A stretch of 64,000 bases of DNA from Fasciolopsis buskii. Its lineage: Eukaryota > Platyhelminthes > Trematoda > Plagiorchiida > Fasciolidae. This document shows, piece after piece, positions 21,351 through 32,635 of this stretch. Each line of letters opens with the position of its first letter. Position 1 is the first letter of the stretch. The DNA is taken from contig LUCM01003968.1 of NCBI GenBank assembly GCA_008360955.1, positions 143,969 through 207,968 of the forward strand, in the 5' to 3' direction. The notes under the pieces are model-generated. The model was given only the letters and a program-made list of their open reading frames with translations. It ran no database searches and was not told the origin of the DNA. The translations under genes were made by a program, and so were the position numbers.

Positions 21351-22215
21351 TAACTACTCAAGTCCGTTGGCTCGACAGAACCGCATCAGGTAGCCACTAC
21401 TGTCGAAGCAAGTTGAACACAAGCGTACAAACCGGCAGACAAACGAACACAAGCGCGCGCACACACAAATTCATCAAGATCGCAGTTAGCTGGCTCAAAC
21501 TCATTCAACCATCTCCGTGTGTAGTCTAACCACAATTCTGTGTCAGACCGAAATTGAATAAACCCACCTGCTGTTATGTGAACCCTCCCCAAAAAAACAC
21601 AAAAGACTCACTGATGATCGTACACATACGGACAACTAAGACCTAAGAAACACTTGCACGTGCACAGATGCACACCAACCACAAGACAAGGGAAAACGCG
21701 AAATACCTAAGAATACCTGCAATCCTGGTTTCTTACATGCATTTACGTAAACCGCGAATGAACATAGATGTGATTCTTTCTCGTTTTTTCTGCTTCTTCT
21801 CCGTAAACAGAACAAAAATAAAAATACAAGCATGCATACAAACAAATAAATAAATAAACAAAACGAAAAACAGCCAAACGAACGCTTAAATACACAAACA
21901 CATATACAGACTTACACACCAAACTTCAGTTCCATTCAGTTTGTAACCACTTGGGAGGAGCGAATTGGTCAGTCATTCATACATCAAGACACCTGCCTGA
22001 ATGCATTTTAAGATGTGTGATTTTCAATGAACAGATTGATTTTAGGTATTCTTGTTATTCTAATGTCTAATATGAAAGGAAAAGACGGGAGAAAAATGTA
22101 AGCCAGGTGTTTTGTGATCGACAAGCAAAATCCTTTGGTGTTTGTTTGCAAAATAACTGCGGAAAAAAATGGATACTTATAATCAACCACAATGTGTCTC
22201 TGTATGTCGTTTTAG
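21351..22215. other. No recognised gene; A-rich short repeats
   Basis: Includes a short AAAT/AAAC tract at about 21837-21862. Frames on both strands are short and unconvincing. Confidence 0.4.
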
Positions 22216-22240
22216 GTGTGTGTGTATGTGTGTGTGTGTG
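22216..22240 (+). repeat. (GT)n microsatellite
   Basis: GT repeat with one TA interruption at 22225-22226. Confidence 0.9.
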
Positions 22241-22916
22241 ACAGAACAGGTGGCTTAACGGTTTCCAAACTAACTTCATTAACTTTACTTTCTTTCCTCC
22301 TGGCCGTCATCGTCTAATTATGCATATTTGATCATCTTTAGCGTTCCCTTTATTCTTTCAAAATCCAATTTCGTCCCAGTCAAAATCGGCAAGGATTCGA
22401 GCGATGACGATGAAAAATTGCCGCCGTGATTTTGCGAGTCATTGTAGAGTAAAACAAAGAATCGGCCATCGATCAATAGATTAGTGAATTGTTCGGGATT
22501 CAGTAGATAATGATCAACAACCCCATTTTTATAAATAGCTCGATTTGGCTATTTTATCAAAAAATTAATTTATTAGATGTCATGTTAAGAACTTGCCTAT
22601 TCAATTTCTCGAGTTGAATGTATTCATTCCTTATTTGCGAGGGTTGGTCCCCGTGGGTCAGCATCGCGACCCTTGTGCGTAAATGTGCCGACATTGGGTG
22701 CTCAGCCTCGATCACTGCCAATCATGCCTACCTATAACTGGCAGTAGTTTGATTCCGCTGTCGGTGAACAAGAGTGAGCGAGGAAGAAGAAAGGTTATCT
22801 AACACGACGTGCTTATGATATGCAAAGTTCGTTTTGTCATTATTGTTAATTAGATAGAGATTATTTGTCTCTCATTATCAGTCTAAATATATATATACTG
22901 TAAAGCTTATTGTCCG
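22241..22916. other. AT-rich upstream region of the 22917 candidate gene
   Basis: No gene is recognised. A TATA-rich string (ctaaatatatatatactg) lies about 20-35 bases before the ATG at 22917 and could be a promoter or simply AT-rich sequence. Confidence 0.3.
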
Positions 22917-23279
22917 ATGGGGGATTTTAGAATTGGCATTATTTTTTGTTTGCTTTCTTCAATAATGAATTTTCAAGAAAAATCCGTTTCAGGAAGGGAG
23001 TTGAATCACGACTCTGACCGCTTGACCAATGCCCTAAAATATGGAGGCCTTAGAAATAGACCTGATCCGCTTGCCGCCCAGTATCCCGGACATAAAGTTG
23101 ATCGGAAGCACAGTTTTTTCTTCCTTGAAGAGAGAATGCAAAATGTCCAACCCGTGGTTGAATGTAGCACATACACAAACGTGCACCAAAATGAGAATTT
23201 CAAAGTAATCCATGCCGATGTAAATGGACAAATTAGTGCTGACGAAAGCAGTAAATTTTGCAGAAAAATAATTTTTTAA
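22917..23279 (+). CDS. Candidate secreted 120-residue protein, function unknown
   Basis: This is the longest ATG-initiated frame outside repeats. The N-terminus (MGDFRIGIIFCLLSSIMNF) looks like a signal peptide: one basic residue, a 14-residue hydrophobic core, then a polar region. The mature part is hydrophilic, with pairs of basic and acidic residues (KYGGLRNRPDP, KVDRKHS, EERMQ) and two cysteines. No known domain is evident. An internal acceptor-like site (aatccgtttcag) at about 22992 means the first part could instead be intron. A TATA-rich string precedes the ATG, and no AATAAA is seen close after the stop. A small secreted peptide or a chance frame are both possible. Confidence 0.33.
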   Translation: MGDFRIGIIFCLLSSIMNFQEKSVSGRELNHDSDRLTNALKYGGLRNRPDPLAAQYPGHKVDRKHSFFFLEERMQNVQPVVECSTYTNVHQNENFKVIHADVNGQISADESSKFCRKIIF

Positions 23280-23510
23280 ATGCGCGCATTGCACAAGAAA
23301 CCATTCATTGGTGCATCATGCATCCGTATTTCTCTCGTCCGTTGCGACTTATAGATTGGAAATAACGCCATATGGATAGTTCATTACCTTATCATTTTAG
23401 CTACTACTAACATGTACCAAGTAATCAAGCTCTGTAGGTCATATCCAAAGCCTTCGTCATACTTAGGCTACCTGCAGAGAAGTCATCTATCATTAGGGGT
23501 CGATCGCTGT

Positions 23511-23725
23511 GAGCGTGCCCGGTATTGTAATGGCTAAGGCGTTCGACTGAGAATCGTTCGTCCCGGGTTCGCGTCCCAGTTGGGGCGCGGTGGATATGTA
23601 CTGCTGATGATTCCTAACAAGGATGAAACAGCTGTACAGGGCTTCCATGATTTCTTTATGGTGAGTTGAGCGATGATATCACAGGGTGAATTATTTCATG
23701 AAAACATTCAATCTCCTACTACTAA
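23511..23725 (+). mobile_element. Hammerhead-bearing tRNA-derived SINE, copy C (full length)
   Basis: The head begins gagcgtgcccggtattg. The A box is tggctaaggcg at 23531-23541, the tRNA-Leu-like arm at 23541-23556, and the B box gggttcgcgtccc at 23565-23577. The hammerhead core is at 23604-23640, then the shared tail to ctcctactactaa at about 23725. It is nearly identical to copy A over the whole head and core, so the family amplified fairly recently compared with the LINE remnants around it. Confidence 0.8.
23591..23646 (+). ncRNA. Hammerhead ribozyme motif in SINE copy C
   Basis: The order is TGGA, TAT, stem I GTACTG, core CTGATGA, stem II TCCT-AACA-AGGA, GAAA, mini stem III AC(AGCT)GT, A, then CAGGGC and TTCCA. 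Core bases are intact. Inner stem I pairs less well than in copy A because of two substitutions (one wobble, one mismatch). The same U/U replaces G-C at 10.1/11.1. Confidence 0.6.
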
Positions 23726-23738
23726 CACGTACGAAGTA

Positions 23739-25455
23739 GGGTATCACGAAGCGAAAAACACAAGTCAAACGGTAGAACGCCTGGGATCTTCATAGATTGA
23801 ATAACCTTGAAAAAGGCTATCCCAAATAAACGGGATGAACTGTTATTCGAAATCTGAAATACGAGATTTATATTACCGGTTTAAAGCAAATGATTTAAAC
23901 GTTGTGACTTACCACATGTTGACAACCTCATTTGTCCATCCTAATACTTTTCGAATGAAGCTTTTTTGTCGTAGCAAGATGAACTTTCCGTGATTGGATC
24001 AGTATGAACATGCTGATGCCAGTAGTTTTCTAGAAAATTTCAAAGCCTCTGTGGGGGAGCTGAAAATCGCCTAGATTGATCGGAGTAGCCTGACAACACT
24101 TCGAGTGCTTCCCAACGGTTGAGCTTGAAGTTGCTTACGATTGTCCGACTGAAGGACCGTAAATAATGGCCCACATCTGAAAAGCTTTCAAGCCGTTGTC
24201 AACTCTTCTGTCTATCTCCCGTTCAGCTCCACAATGTGCTATCGAGAAGGCCGGGGTTCATATCTCCAACAAATGACTTTTTCAAGATCCAAATTATCTG
24301 ATCACAAAATAAATTTCCTGTTATCCTAGCTTTCCTAACTTGTGAATACACACTTGTTTGAATTTTTTGTTCTGTTAATCATTGATGCTTTGTTTGTGTC
24401 CAGTGCGGAAATCACATTACCGTAGGAAATTTGGTGCCATCCACATCAATCACATTTTGTTTTCGTACATTGTACTACGCGCGTACCGGGTACAATGTGA
24501 GTGTTAAAATATATACGCTGGAAACTATCCGATAAAAAAACTAGGAAGCAATACTTTGATAATGCACAAAATGTCTTTTGGATGGAACTTAACAAGTAAC
24601 ATTTAAAAGTTTACATCAATCTTGGTGTGCGATTTTCCCTGCTGCTTAGTAAATAGTCTCTTATGGTCAAGTGAGGCACTTATACGGTTGAATTAGCTCC
24701 CAATTATCTGTTCTTTGAAAGAATGCTCCCTTTTTGGTTGATTCTGCGTTCGGCAGTGAATCGTTAGCTGATAAAACTTTCACGTTAACTTAAAATGCAT
24801 CGTGTTTGCCATAGATTCCAGGATGTTTCCACTCGTCGGTCAAAATGAAACCGAGTTCCCAAGTGTTATGATCGTATTGTGAATTATGCTTTTACAAACA
24901 ATCACCATTACGACTTCGGATGGGTCCTTTATGAGATAGCTGGGCTGAATTTATAGAAAAATATACTACCTTTATGAAATGAGTGGAATAGCGGAGAAGT
25001 AAAATGCTATATGGAATCATCATTGAAGCATATCCTGACAGTTACAGAACTGTGGCTTCTAAAACATCATTGCATCCGACCAGGTGCACGCGATACTTTG
25101 GGTGTTTTAACCTGTGAATCGAAGGCTGTCTTATGTCATTTGACAGAGGAAATCAGCAGCAAACAACGTTGCTTTTACACTAGTTCGTTTTGTCTATGAT
25201 GACTTGAAAGCATTTTGCCAAGCTCAATTTCTTGGATGTTTTTTTGATTCCAGATTATGCAGTGGTTGATCCCTTTGATCACATCAAGTGACTTCGCAGT
25301 GGCAGAAAAAAACGTTCGATTAGCCTACCTGTTGATGCAATCATGTGATCTAGGTTGACAAAACGACATTGGTTGTTTTATATAATCTCCTTTCTAAGTT
25401 GCGATTAGGTCAAACCAGATATTGTTAACCGGATTATCTAATTTGTTTCTGCCGT
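23739..25455. other. No recognised feature
   Basis: A 62-codon frame at 25011-25199 (+) starts with ATG and has several cysteines but no recognisable domain or splice sites. Nothing else is supportable. Confidence 0.35.
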
Positions 25456-25730
25456 TCAACTAGTGGTCGTTGAGTTCGGGTCTTCTTCTCGCTTTGTCTG
25501 TACAATTGGCTTCATAAAGAGTTTGGATTGGGAATTATCAACTGAAGACTGCTTTCCACCAAGGCTTTTGCTCCGAGCTGTTTGCTTTCCAATGGAGTAG
25601 TCTACCGCAAATTGTTTTCCATAGTTGCACAATTTCTTACCACCCGATTTCAACTGACTGGTTGTCCGGATCAGCTCCGTAAACTTCGCCATCCATTTTG
25701 AGTGATAATTTTGCAGTATTAAGGACAAAC
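25456..25730 (-). CDS. Candidate 3'-terminal coding exon, product unknown
   Basis: On the minus strand an acceptor (cttcagaagttcacag, AG at plus 25732-25731) is followed by a frame open for about 90 codons to a stop at 25456. The residues are polar and low in hydrophobics, rich in Lys, Ser, Gln and Thr (KWMAKFTELIRTTSQLKSGG, then KQTARSKSLGGKQSS, ending EEDPNSTTTS). This is typical of a disordered C-terminal tail. No polyadenylation signal is visible just downstream, and an alternative frame is open for the first 30 codons. Not assigned to a family. Confidence 0.38.
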
Positions 25731-26972
25731 CTGTGAACTTCTGAAGATTCTAGAAAAGAGTGCCCTGCTTTTCACCGTGTTAACTTTGTCATCGCACAGT
25801 CAGCGATCACCTCAAGTTTTTAAATTCCCAATGTGTTGTCCACTTCAAATTTTGTACCATTCCACTATTTAATGAAACGTTTGTCTCATATTATCCTATC
25901 GGGAACGGATTTGGAAGATAGATTTTACAAATTGTCCCATGCAATTGAGGTGCAATATTAAACAGATAAACAGTAGCATTTTACGAGCAATTTTGGCAAA
26001 ATTAATGCAGATCAAATGAACTGTTATCGAAAGAATATAATGCTGACGAAACAACGCAATCTGACAGTCAACGTACATTATTATAAATGAGCATGATAGC
26101 TATAAATTCTCACGCATATAATACTGACCGCATTCTAGCATTTTACATATCAGCACAAAAGGAGAAGAGTCTGCTAGGGCACACGTTGTTACTTAGTCTT
26201 TGTTCCTATCCAGTTGTACAGTCACGGATTTTAATCTCACGATATCTAGCGAGATAAGGTAACCAAACATGGAGGACGTGTGACCATCATAATCCAATCA
26301 GTCCACGTGTACTTCTGCGAAAGCTTTGATCTTTAGTTATTTTATCTTACGATAGGAAGTTGGATTTCTCGGGAATACTAGCTAACTACGAAAAACACTC
26401 CTGAATAAAGTGCTGTAGGTCATGATTAAGGGAATGTAGAACAAGTCAAAACGACCAACTTGGGATGATAGTCTGAAAATCCGCTAGTGGCTGTTTGACA
26501 CATTCAACCAGGTTTTACCGGTAATATCCAACGTTTTTGTGAAGTTTTCGCTTTGATCACTGAGTAATAGCAGGCGTACCTATGCTGGCCAGGGATTGGG
26601 ACTAACGAGCAGATGTACAATTCTACGTAGTAGGAGACCACAGTTGCATGTATTCGGTCGCCGCAATCATCAAGCCTCGGTGAATTTATGTTAAGTCCAA
26701 AATCAAAAGTGACAAACAAAGGTAGGTTTGGGTATGACATTTCAAAAGAATAACTTTTGCCAGATCATAACAATAGTCGGATCGCTCAGGGTCAGGGTCG
26801 GTGACTGGAGGATTTCAAACCTAAAACTGCCAAAAAATGGCCTCATGTTTTATTAATTCACTGGATTAATATCATAAAATCACCAACCCAATGCACAGAT
26901 TTTACTATCAGTTGAACAATACGACATTGAACAACACAGTTTTATCATACAAAATGTTCGCGATTTGAGTAG
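25731..26972. other. No recognised feature
   Basis: Short antisense frames at 25896-26078 and 26504-26740 have no recognisable content. Confidence 0.4.
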
Positions 26973-27165
26973 TAAAAGGATGGCTGTTATGGCCTACTGG
27001 CTAAGGTGTTTCTTTCACAATCGTCACGGGTTTACAGCCCAGTTCGGGCTCGATGATTAAGCACTACTGAGGATTTCCAGCACGGATGCAACAATATCGT
27101 TCTGTACTTAATGGTCACTTGATCTTCGATGCTGTGATGAATAATTCCGTAATGGTTTTCCCCAA
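26973..27165 (+). mobile_element. Hammerhead SINE, copy D (old, diverged)
   Basis: The sequence tracks copies A and C throughout. The A box ctggctaaggtgt is at about 26997-27009 and the B box region cacgggtttacagccc at 27025-27040. A cactactgaggatttccagc core remnant, with acggatgcaac for aaggatgaaac, is at 27062-27092. The tail includes gatgaataattccgtaatgg where younger copies read ggtgaattatttcatgaaaa. Core bases are changed (CTGAGGA, GCAA), so no ribozyme activity is expected. Positions 10.1 and 11.1 are again both T. Confidence 0.6.
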
Positions 27166-28439
27166 ATCTCGTCAGACACTTATTGCAAGAAATAGATTGG
27201 GATGCCTATCTTGTTCAACAACAAGGCGACTTTATCAAAATCATAAAATTAAAATTTGATTAATGTCACACCATAGTTTTGCTGCACAAGATTTTATCAC
27301 CCTCGCATGTTCAAATCGAAGGCGATCAGAATGCGATTCAGAATTGTACTTCATTCCTTTTTTTTCGCTTTGTATGCCAATTCGTCTGTCGGTTTTGTTA
27401 TGGTTTATTGGGAATTTTTATCAGCCTCAGTGTTAAAATTCCCATAAGTTGACCTCAGTGACATGTTCCATTTTAAACTATGAACACTAAGTTGGAAAAC
27501 GCTTCATGCTGTTACAGTTTCGTGCATATATTTGTGAGAAGGGTAGTGGATTTGTGACCTGTCGGCGACCAAAAGCACCAGCTCAGCAGAGTTCGACTTC
27601 ATTATGACAAACAGCGCACGGAATCTGACCGCGGATTGGAATATCCACTGGAATCAAGCAAGCGGTATGATGATCTACCGAGAGGCTTTAGACCGATATT
27701 TCGGCTTCCGACCTCTCCGTATTACATCACTCAGGCCCGCCAGTGCCTTCCATGTAGGTACATGGTGACCACTAGGTCGACAATCGCTTCCGTTCACGGT
27801 AGATCCTACAACAGTTTACTGAATGTCGACAATCAAATCGTTGCGGACTAGGTTAAGGCGCAGTTCGAATTCTCTAAGCAAGGAACATGGGTCACTACTT
27901 GGAAAATGTCCAAGTTTATTTTTAACCAAAAGAGTTTGAAGACCGGACGACCTTTGTGACAGTCAGTGCTTTAGGGATCAGGTAATGCGGATGAATTATT
28001 TATTTATTGCCCATTATCAGAATGAAGCTCTTCTTTGAAATGTCGTTGTGACCTTCTATGATTGACAAGCGAACTAAGAAATATACTGCAAAGCTTATCT
28101 AGAACACTGCTGCACACTGAACTTACTGAGCGTAACAGTTAATAAACTAACGTGAACAATTTCAAGACAACATAACTCAGCCTGCAAATCCTGCAGTGTG
28201 TTCGAGATCTGAGGTTCTGAATTAGCCGGTTGTCCTGAACACCTTTCGAAATGCAACCCCAATGGCCGAGCGTCGCAAGCAACCTCTGTTGAAGATATTA
28301 TGCGCTCTGCGTCGCGAAGGTGACTGCATTACAAAGTTATATTGAATTGTACTGCATCGTATAGACATTTGAGCACAAAATATGTCGCATTTTAGTCAGA
28401 AAATGTGGGAGTAAAAATGGGAGAAAGTTTACAATTATC
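27166..28439. other. No recognised feature
   Basis: A 71-codon frame at 27636-27851 (+) has no recognised domain. Nothing else stands out. Confidence 0.35.
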
Positions 28440-28480
28440 ATCTTGCAAAAATGTAAAAATCTCACCGAGGAATGGTCAGA

Positions 28481-30778
28481 TCACATTGATAGGTTGCTCA
28501 GGAATTCGGCTAAAACACGGTCACGGTTTGTTAAAAGGCGTGTTAAATACCGGACGGCCGAGTTTCTATAGATACTGATTCTGGAGGGTATGGAACAAAA
28601 AGCGGATGGCGTTGAAATATGAGAGCGAAACTTTAAAAATCGTTGTGCAGAGGATGCGTAGTATCTCAAAGAAGATTTTGGGCTAATTTTTCACATACAG
28701 ATAAGTGCTGATCACATAGATTGAAGGACAATTCAGTTAGTGGTATGAAAGGCATATGGTTAATAATTAATAGCCTCGGCGAAGAATTTTAGTCTTTTTT
28801 AAGTAAACGTGGAAAACTAAAGGGAAAACAGCAAAGAAGTACTGGGAAAACATTGGTATACAAGTCGGGGGGTGATGCTTTGTTTCAACTTGTAGTGTCA
28901 AAGCTTCTTGATTTGAAATGACAACCGTTGGAACTTCTTTACTTAGGGAGAAATGTGAGTTTTCCACTTCAGATTTGTATCAGTAGTAACTTCCAGATAT
29001 TTCACCTAATCAAACCCGGTAAGTGTTTCTGAGTTGATGAAGCAAGTTTCCGATTGGTCGGCTGACCGATAAGGAGAGAGAACAGTCATTAGAAATATCT
29101 GGATATGTTGAGTTTTAAATTACCTCATGTAGAAAAATCGTAAACAGAAGACAGGTTGTTGGAGAAATTTTGAAAATCATCGTTGTTCGAAACGGCCTGA
29201 GAGAGGGCAACATCATCAGCATACTTGAACAAGTCGCAGGAGGACCTATTTGATAAGTCGCTAATGTAAGTAAAGAAGAAGAACGGTAAAAGAACAGCAC
29301 CCTAAAGCACTCCTGAGTTGGTAATCAACGGTTTTGAAGTCTTACCGTTCATTCGTGTGCACTGGGTTTGGTTAGTAAAGTAATCAGACAGCCATGCTAA
29401 TAAAGAACTGGGACAACGAAATGTTTTCAGTTTGTGAAGTAGAAGAAACCGTGGGACCGAGTCAAATGCCGACGAATAGTCTAGAAAGGCGCAATGCACA
29501 TTTCATTGAGGCGTTTAAAGACTTACAAATGTGGTGAATGAGGGAGACGACAGCGTCCAAAGTGGGCCTGCTAGATTTATAAGCAAAATGAAAGGGGTTG
29601 TCAAGAGGACGCATATAAGAAGGAAGGCGCTTAAGTATAGCACACTCCGTCAGCTTAAGACCGGACGTTATGGCGATGGGGCGAAAGCGTTTTGCCAAAG
29701 CAGTATAACTGGTAGATTTTGGGATGGGAATAATAGTGACGGGTCTCTAACAGTCGAGGATAAAAGACGAACTTAATGACGAGTTAATTAGAGAAGTAAA
29801 TGCATCGGTCAAAGTCATAACACCATGCCTTAAAAGAGCTGAGGTCATATGGTCAGGACCTACCATTGTGGTGATTTTAGTGGTGCGGAGAAGGTCGAAC
29901 ACCCCGTCTCTAGAAAAACTTGTAACTGTCATATCTTCCCCTGGCCAAATACGACCGGGATATAAGTGGCAGGATGGGTAAAAAGCAAGATTGATGCTGT
30001 CGACATCTGCAGAAGATTTCACGTGTTTCGTTTTCTTCTTACACAAAAACCGAAAATCTTGTCATGGGATTCGTTTTTTGTTACCACTCAGGAGTCGGCT
30101 GGCGAATGCAGTGTCGATGTGCTTGATTTCAGCCTTTAATAGACTAAAAATATACCACACGCTAGAGTTATTGCGGGATTTTTGGAAGTGCTCCTTGAAT
30201 CTCAGATTTCAGTTTCTGGGTGGCGATACGGCCACTTGAGACGAACAGTGCTTTTGAGGGGCAACAGATATCAAAGATTGCGTCGGCTGTCTCCGTGAAC
30301 ACTTTGACATTGTCTTTGAGCAGGAGTTCAAAATAGAAACAAGTAGGTACGAGTGGAAGGGATTTCTGAAGAAGAATACGATTTTTGTGCAAACGGTTTC
30401 GGAGGTGAACTCGGATTTGATTAGTTTGCATGGTGGAATGAAGGCTGACCTAGAAAATATCTTGGGCCTTAACAGAAGCAGACAGTGATCACTAATTGAA
30501 ATTAGAGCACGCAGTTTCAGAGAAAACAAATCAAGGTGGTTGTTAATAACTGTGTTTAAAATGGAGCCGCCTCTGGTGGGAGAAACGCAGAGGTTAGTCA
30601 AATCAAATATAATCAGTGGTAGGATAGATGCGTGATTGAAATCACGTACAATAATATGCAGGTTATCCTCAAGAAAATGAACAACGAATACTAGAGAATG
30701 GTCGACAAAAGATGTCATGCGTGTTGCGAACTGAAAGAAGCAATGTATAGGTTCGTTATGATAGTGCTGGTATGGCAA
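28481..30778 (-). pseudogene. CR1-like ORF2: end of endonuclease and reverse transcriptase, frameshifted
   Basis: The minus strand reads the endonuclease end at 30778-30209. The fingers (DGVFDLLRTTKITTMVGPDH) are at about 29950-29890, then LKRLPSYMRPLDNPFHFAYK at about 29630-29580. Motif A, AFLDYSSAFDSVP, is at about 29490-29455 with its aspartates intact. Motif B, NSGVL-stop-GAVL, is at about 29320-29300, where a stop replaces the usual glutamine. Motif C, LFKYADDVALS, is at about 29230-29195 and intact. The thumb VKYLEVTTDTNLKWKTHI is at about 29010-28950, and the C-terminal end LTRLLTNRDRVLAEFLSNL at about 28540-28485. At least four frame changes occur. Confidence 0.78.
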
Positions 30779-30800
30779 GAAAACCTAGAATGACATTGTG

Positions 30801-31340
30801 TCACGAGACAGTCAACTCCGTTAAACGAGCGCGTAGAAATAACTTCCAGAATGAGTTTATGCATGTTTCCCCACCGCCTCGAGCTTTCTTCTTGTCCGAA
30901 ACTCTCTCCTGCCGATAGAGTCTGAAGCTTTCCATCGATACGAGTGAATCAGCGAAATCCGGGTTCAGCCACACTTCTTGTATGCAGATAACACAAATGT
31001 GAACATGGATTGGTGATTGAATTGCGAGGGGCAGACCCGACATTTTCGTAAACATCTGGGCCGGAAGGGTGTATCTGAGAGCTGTCTGCCAGCCAGCACG
31101 AGTGCCTCTTTTCGATGAATAAGACGATCTTTGAGGTGCAGCAATTTGTGATCTCGGTCCGAGTTAATAAACAGTACGGTTTTAAAAAAACTAATTCCAA
31201 TCGATAATAGCGGCAAACAGGGACCATAATCGAACCAAATATCCGACAAAAATACAACGAAATAACGATGACGGAACTGCAGCGTAAGCAGTGAAAATGC
31301 ACGCCAGGTAGATTTGTTAGTCTTTGGTAGCAAACTTAAG
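30801..31340 (-). pseudogene. CR1-like endonuclease, N-terminal part
   Basis: Two overlapping minus-strand frames (30965-31333 and 30801-31055) carry the beginning of the apurinic-type endonuclease. The part ending CIQEVWLNPDFADSLVSMES contains the Q-E-x-W motif whose glutamate binds metal in the family. It continues RLYRQERVSDKKKARGGG. A frameshift lies between the two frames near 30970-31050. Confidence 0.7.
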
Positions 31341-31345
31341 AAGGA

Positions 31346-32394
31346 TTGATAGTCTCCGATTGTAAACTAACTATAAGAGGCGCACGAGACACGATTTTAT
31401 GCTCACCAGCATTTATGACCAAATGGCATACTGTGCATGCAGGATGTCGGGTCCCATCCAAAGGGTGCACAAACTGTGCAATCAGTCACCGGCCGGCAGT
31501 GAACTACAACATATTCAGTTCTTCCTAGTTTTTTACAAGTTTGATGATTTGGTCAAATACTATGCGATTTCTGCCTTCTAAATCAGTTTTTCCGTGTCTT
31601 GTGCAATCGGGTTGTTTTCTGCCCACTGACAAGCGACTAATCTCAACAGACTACCAACTATTTAATGATGCAGGATAAAAGAGTTGTCATAAGTTTAGTG
31701 ACCTCTCTAATGTTTTTCCTTTCTTTTTACCTGTCACTTTTTTCTTTTTTTATGTCAGTTTTTATTTCATATAATCTACAGGAAGATTTATGCGTAATAT
31801 ATAATTGAGATTTTTTCCCCGACTACTACTAATTTTTGATATGAAAGTAAACTTTGTTGTTTCAGTTCGCCGATATTTGTTTACTAGATGCAAACAGTTA
31901 AACGGAAGTCAGACTGCAATCTACGGTCTTCAAGCAATAAAAACTTTTCCACATTCTTATCGAATTGGCTGACTGTCTTCATCCACATCTCATTTCAGTG
32001 CATTTAATAACTAACAAGATTATTTCACGAGGCAGATTAATTTCATTTCTGTGGGTGGACAACGGTTGAATTTCGTTCATTCCTAATCAATATACTTCTA
32101 GACAGCATGGAAGTTGTAAAGTTTCCACAGTAATTATCAATTCTATCATCTAAGTTTTATTTTCTGAAAATCGAATCGCGAATTGTTTTGATACTGTTAT
32201 GGACTGCCTCACCCTGAGATATGAGAATTGTCGAGAGACAATGAAGCTTGGGTTCGGATGAGGAAATGGGGGAGTAAAATGCATTCGCGAGGAAATGCAT
32301 GCATTGGAGATATGAAAGTTTTCGTTAGAATTAAGCAGGAAAAATGATGGAAAATAACTGCTTTCTTTATGCACCGATTTCTCGACGAAATGAC
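31346..32394. other. No recognised feature
   Basis: I see no gene or repeat motif between the CR1-like element and the TGAC/TGAT tract. Confidence 0.35.
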
Positions 32395-32635
32395 TGAATT
32401 GCTGAATGGTAAGCTGATTGACTGACTGAATGATTAAGTGATTAATTAACTGATCAACCTTGGTGCCTGACTGGTTGACCTTGGTGACTGACTGACTGAT
32501 TGACTGACTGGCTGAACGAGTGACTTTGGTGTCCGACTGTTTTAATGGCTTGCTGGGTTTGTGAGTGAATGAATTACTGATTGTTCGAAGGATCGATAGT
32601 CTGATTGACAAGCTGACACCATCAGTCATCCATTT
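32395..32635 (+). repeat. Imperfect TGAC/TGAT/TGAA tetranucleotide tract
   Basis: About 240 bases are dominated by TGAC, TGAT, TGAA and TGGT units (for example gactgactgactgattgactgac cut at many points). It forces a 159-codon open frame on the minus strand with Ser-Gln-Ser-Val repeats, which is a repeat artefact. Confidence 0.8.

Larger units (their letters stand above)
23401..23738 (+). repeat. 23-bp direct repeats flanking SINE copy C
   Basis: 23401-23423 and 23716-23738 agree at 21 of 23 positions, sharing ctactactaaca. The second copy overlaps the SINE's own end (ctcctactactaa is also present at the end of copy B). It is therefore either a target-site duplication that happens to include the tail, or a sign that a second SINE tail once stood upstream. 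Confidence 0.6.
28440..31345 (-). mobile_element. CR1-like LINE, better-preserved copy
   Basis: Read on the minus strand from about 31340 downward, this is a CR1-type ORF2: endonuclease, linker, reverse transcriptase and C-terminal region in order. Endonuclease landmarks include the catalytic-glutamate region QEVWLNPDFADSLV at about 30970, ARGGG at about 30880, VRDFNH at about 30650, SPTRGGSILNTVI at about 30570, and the final SDH at about 30490. It is broken into several frames. The clade call (CR1 superfamily, similar in layout to SR3/Perere-type trematode elements) is by motif layout only. No clear 3' repeat tail is seen. Confidence 0.8.

Noticed and set aside
32150..32629. 159-codon open frame on the minus strand
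   Set aside because: Most of it is the translation of the TGAC/TGAT simple repeat (Ser-Gln-Ser-Val units).
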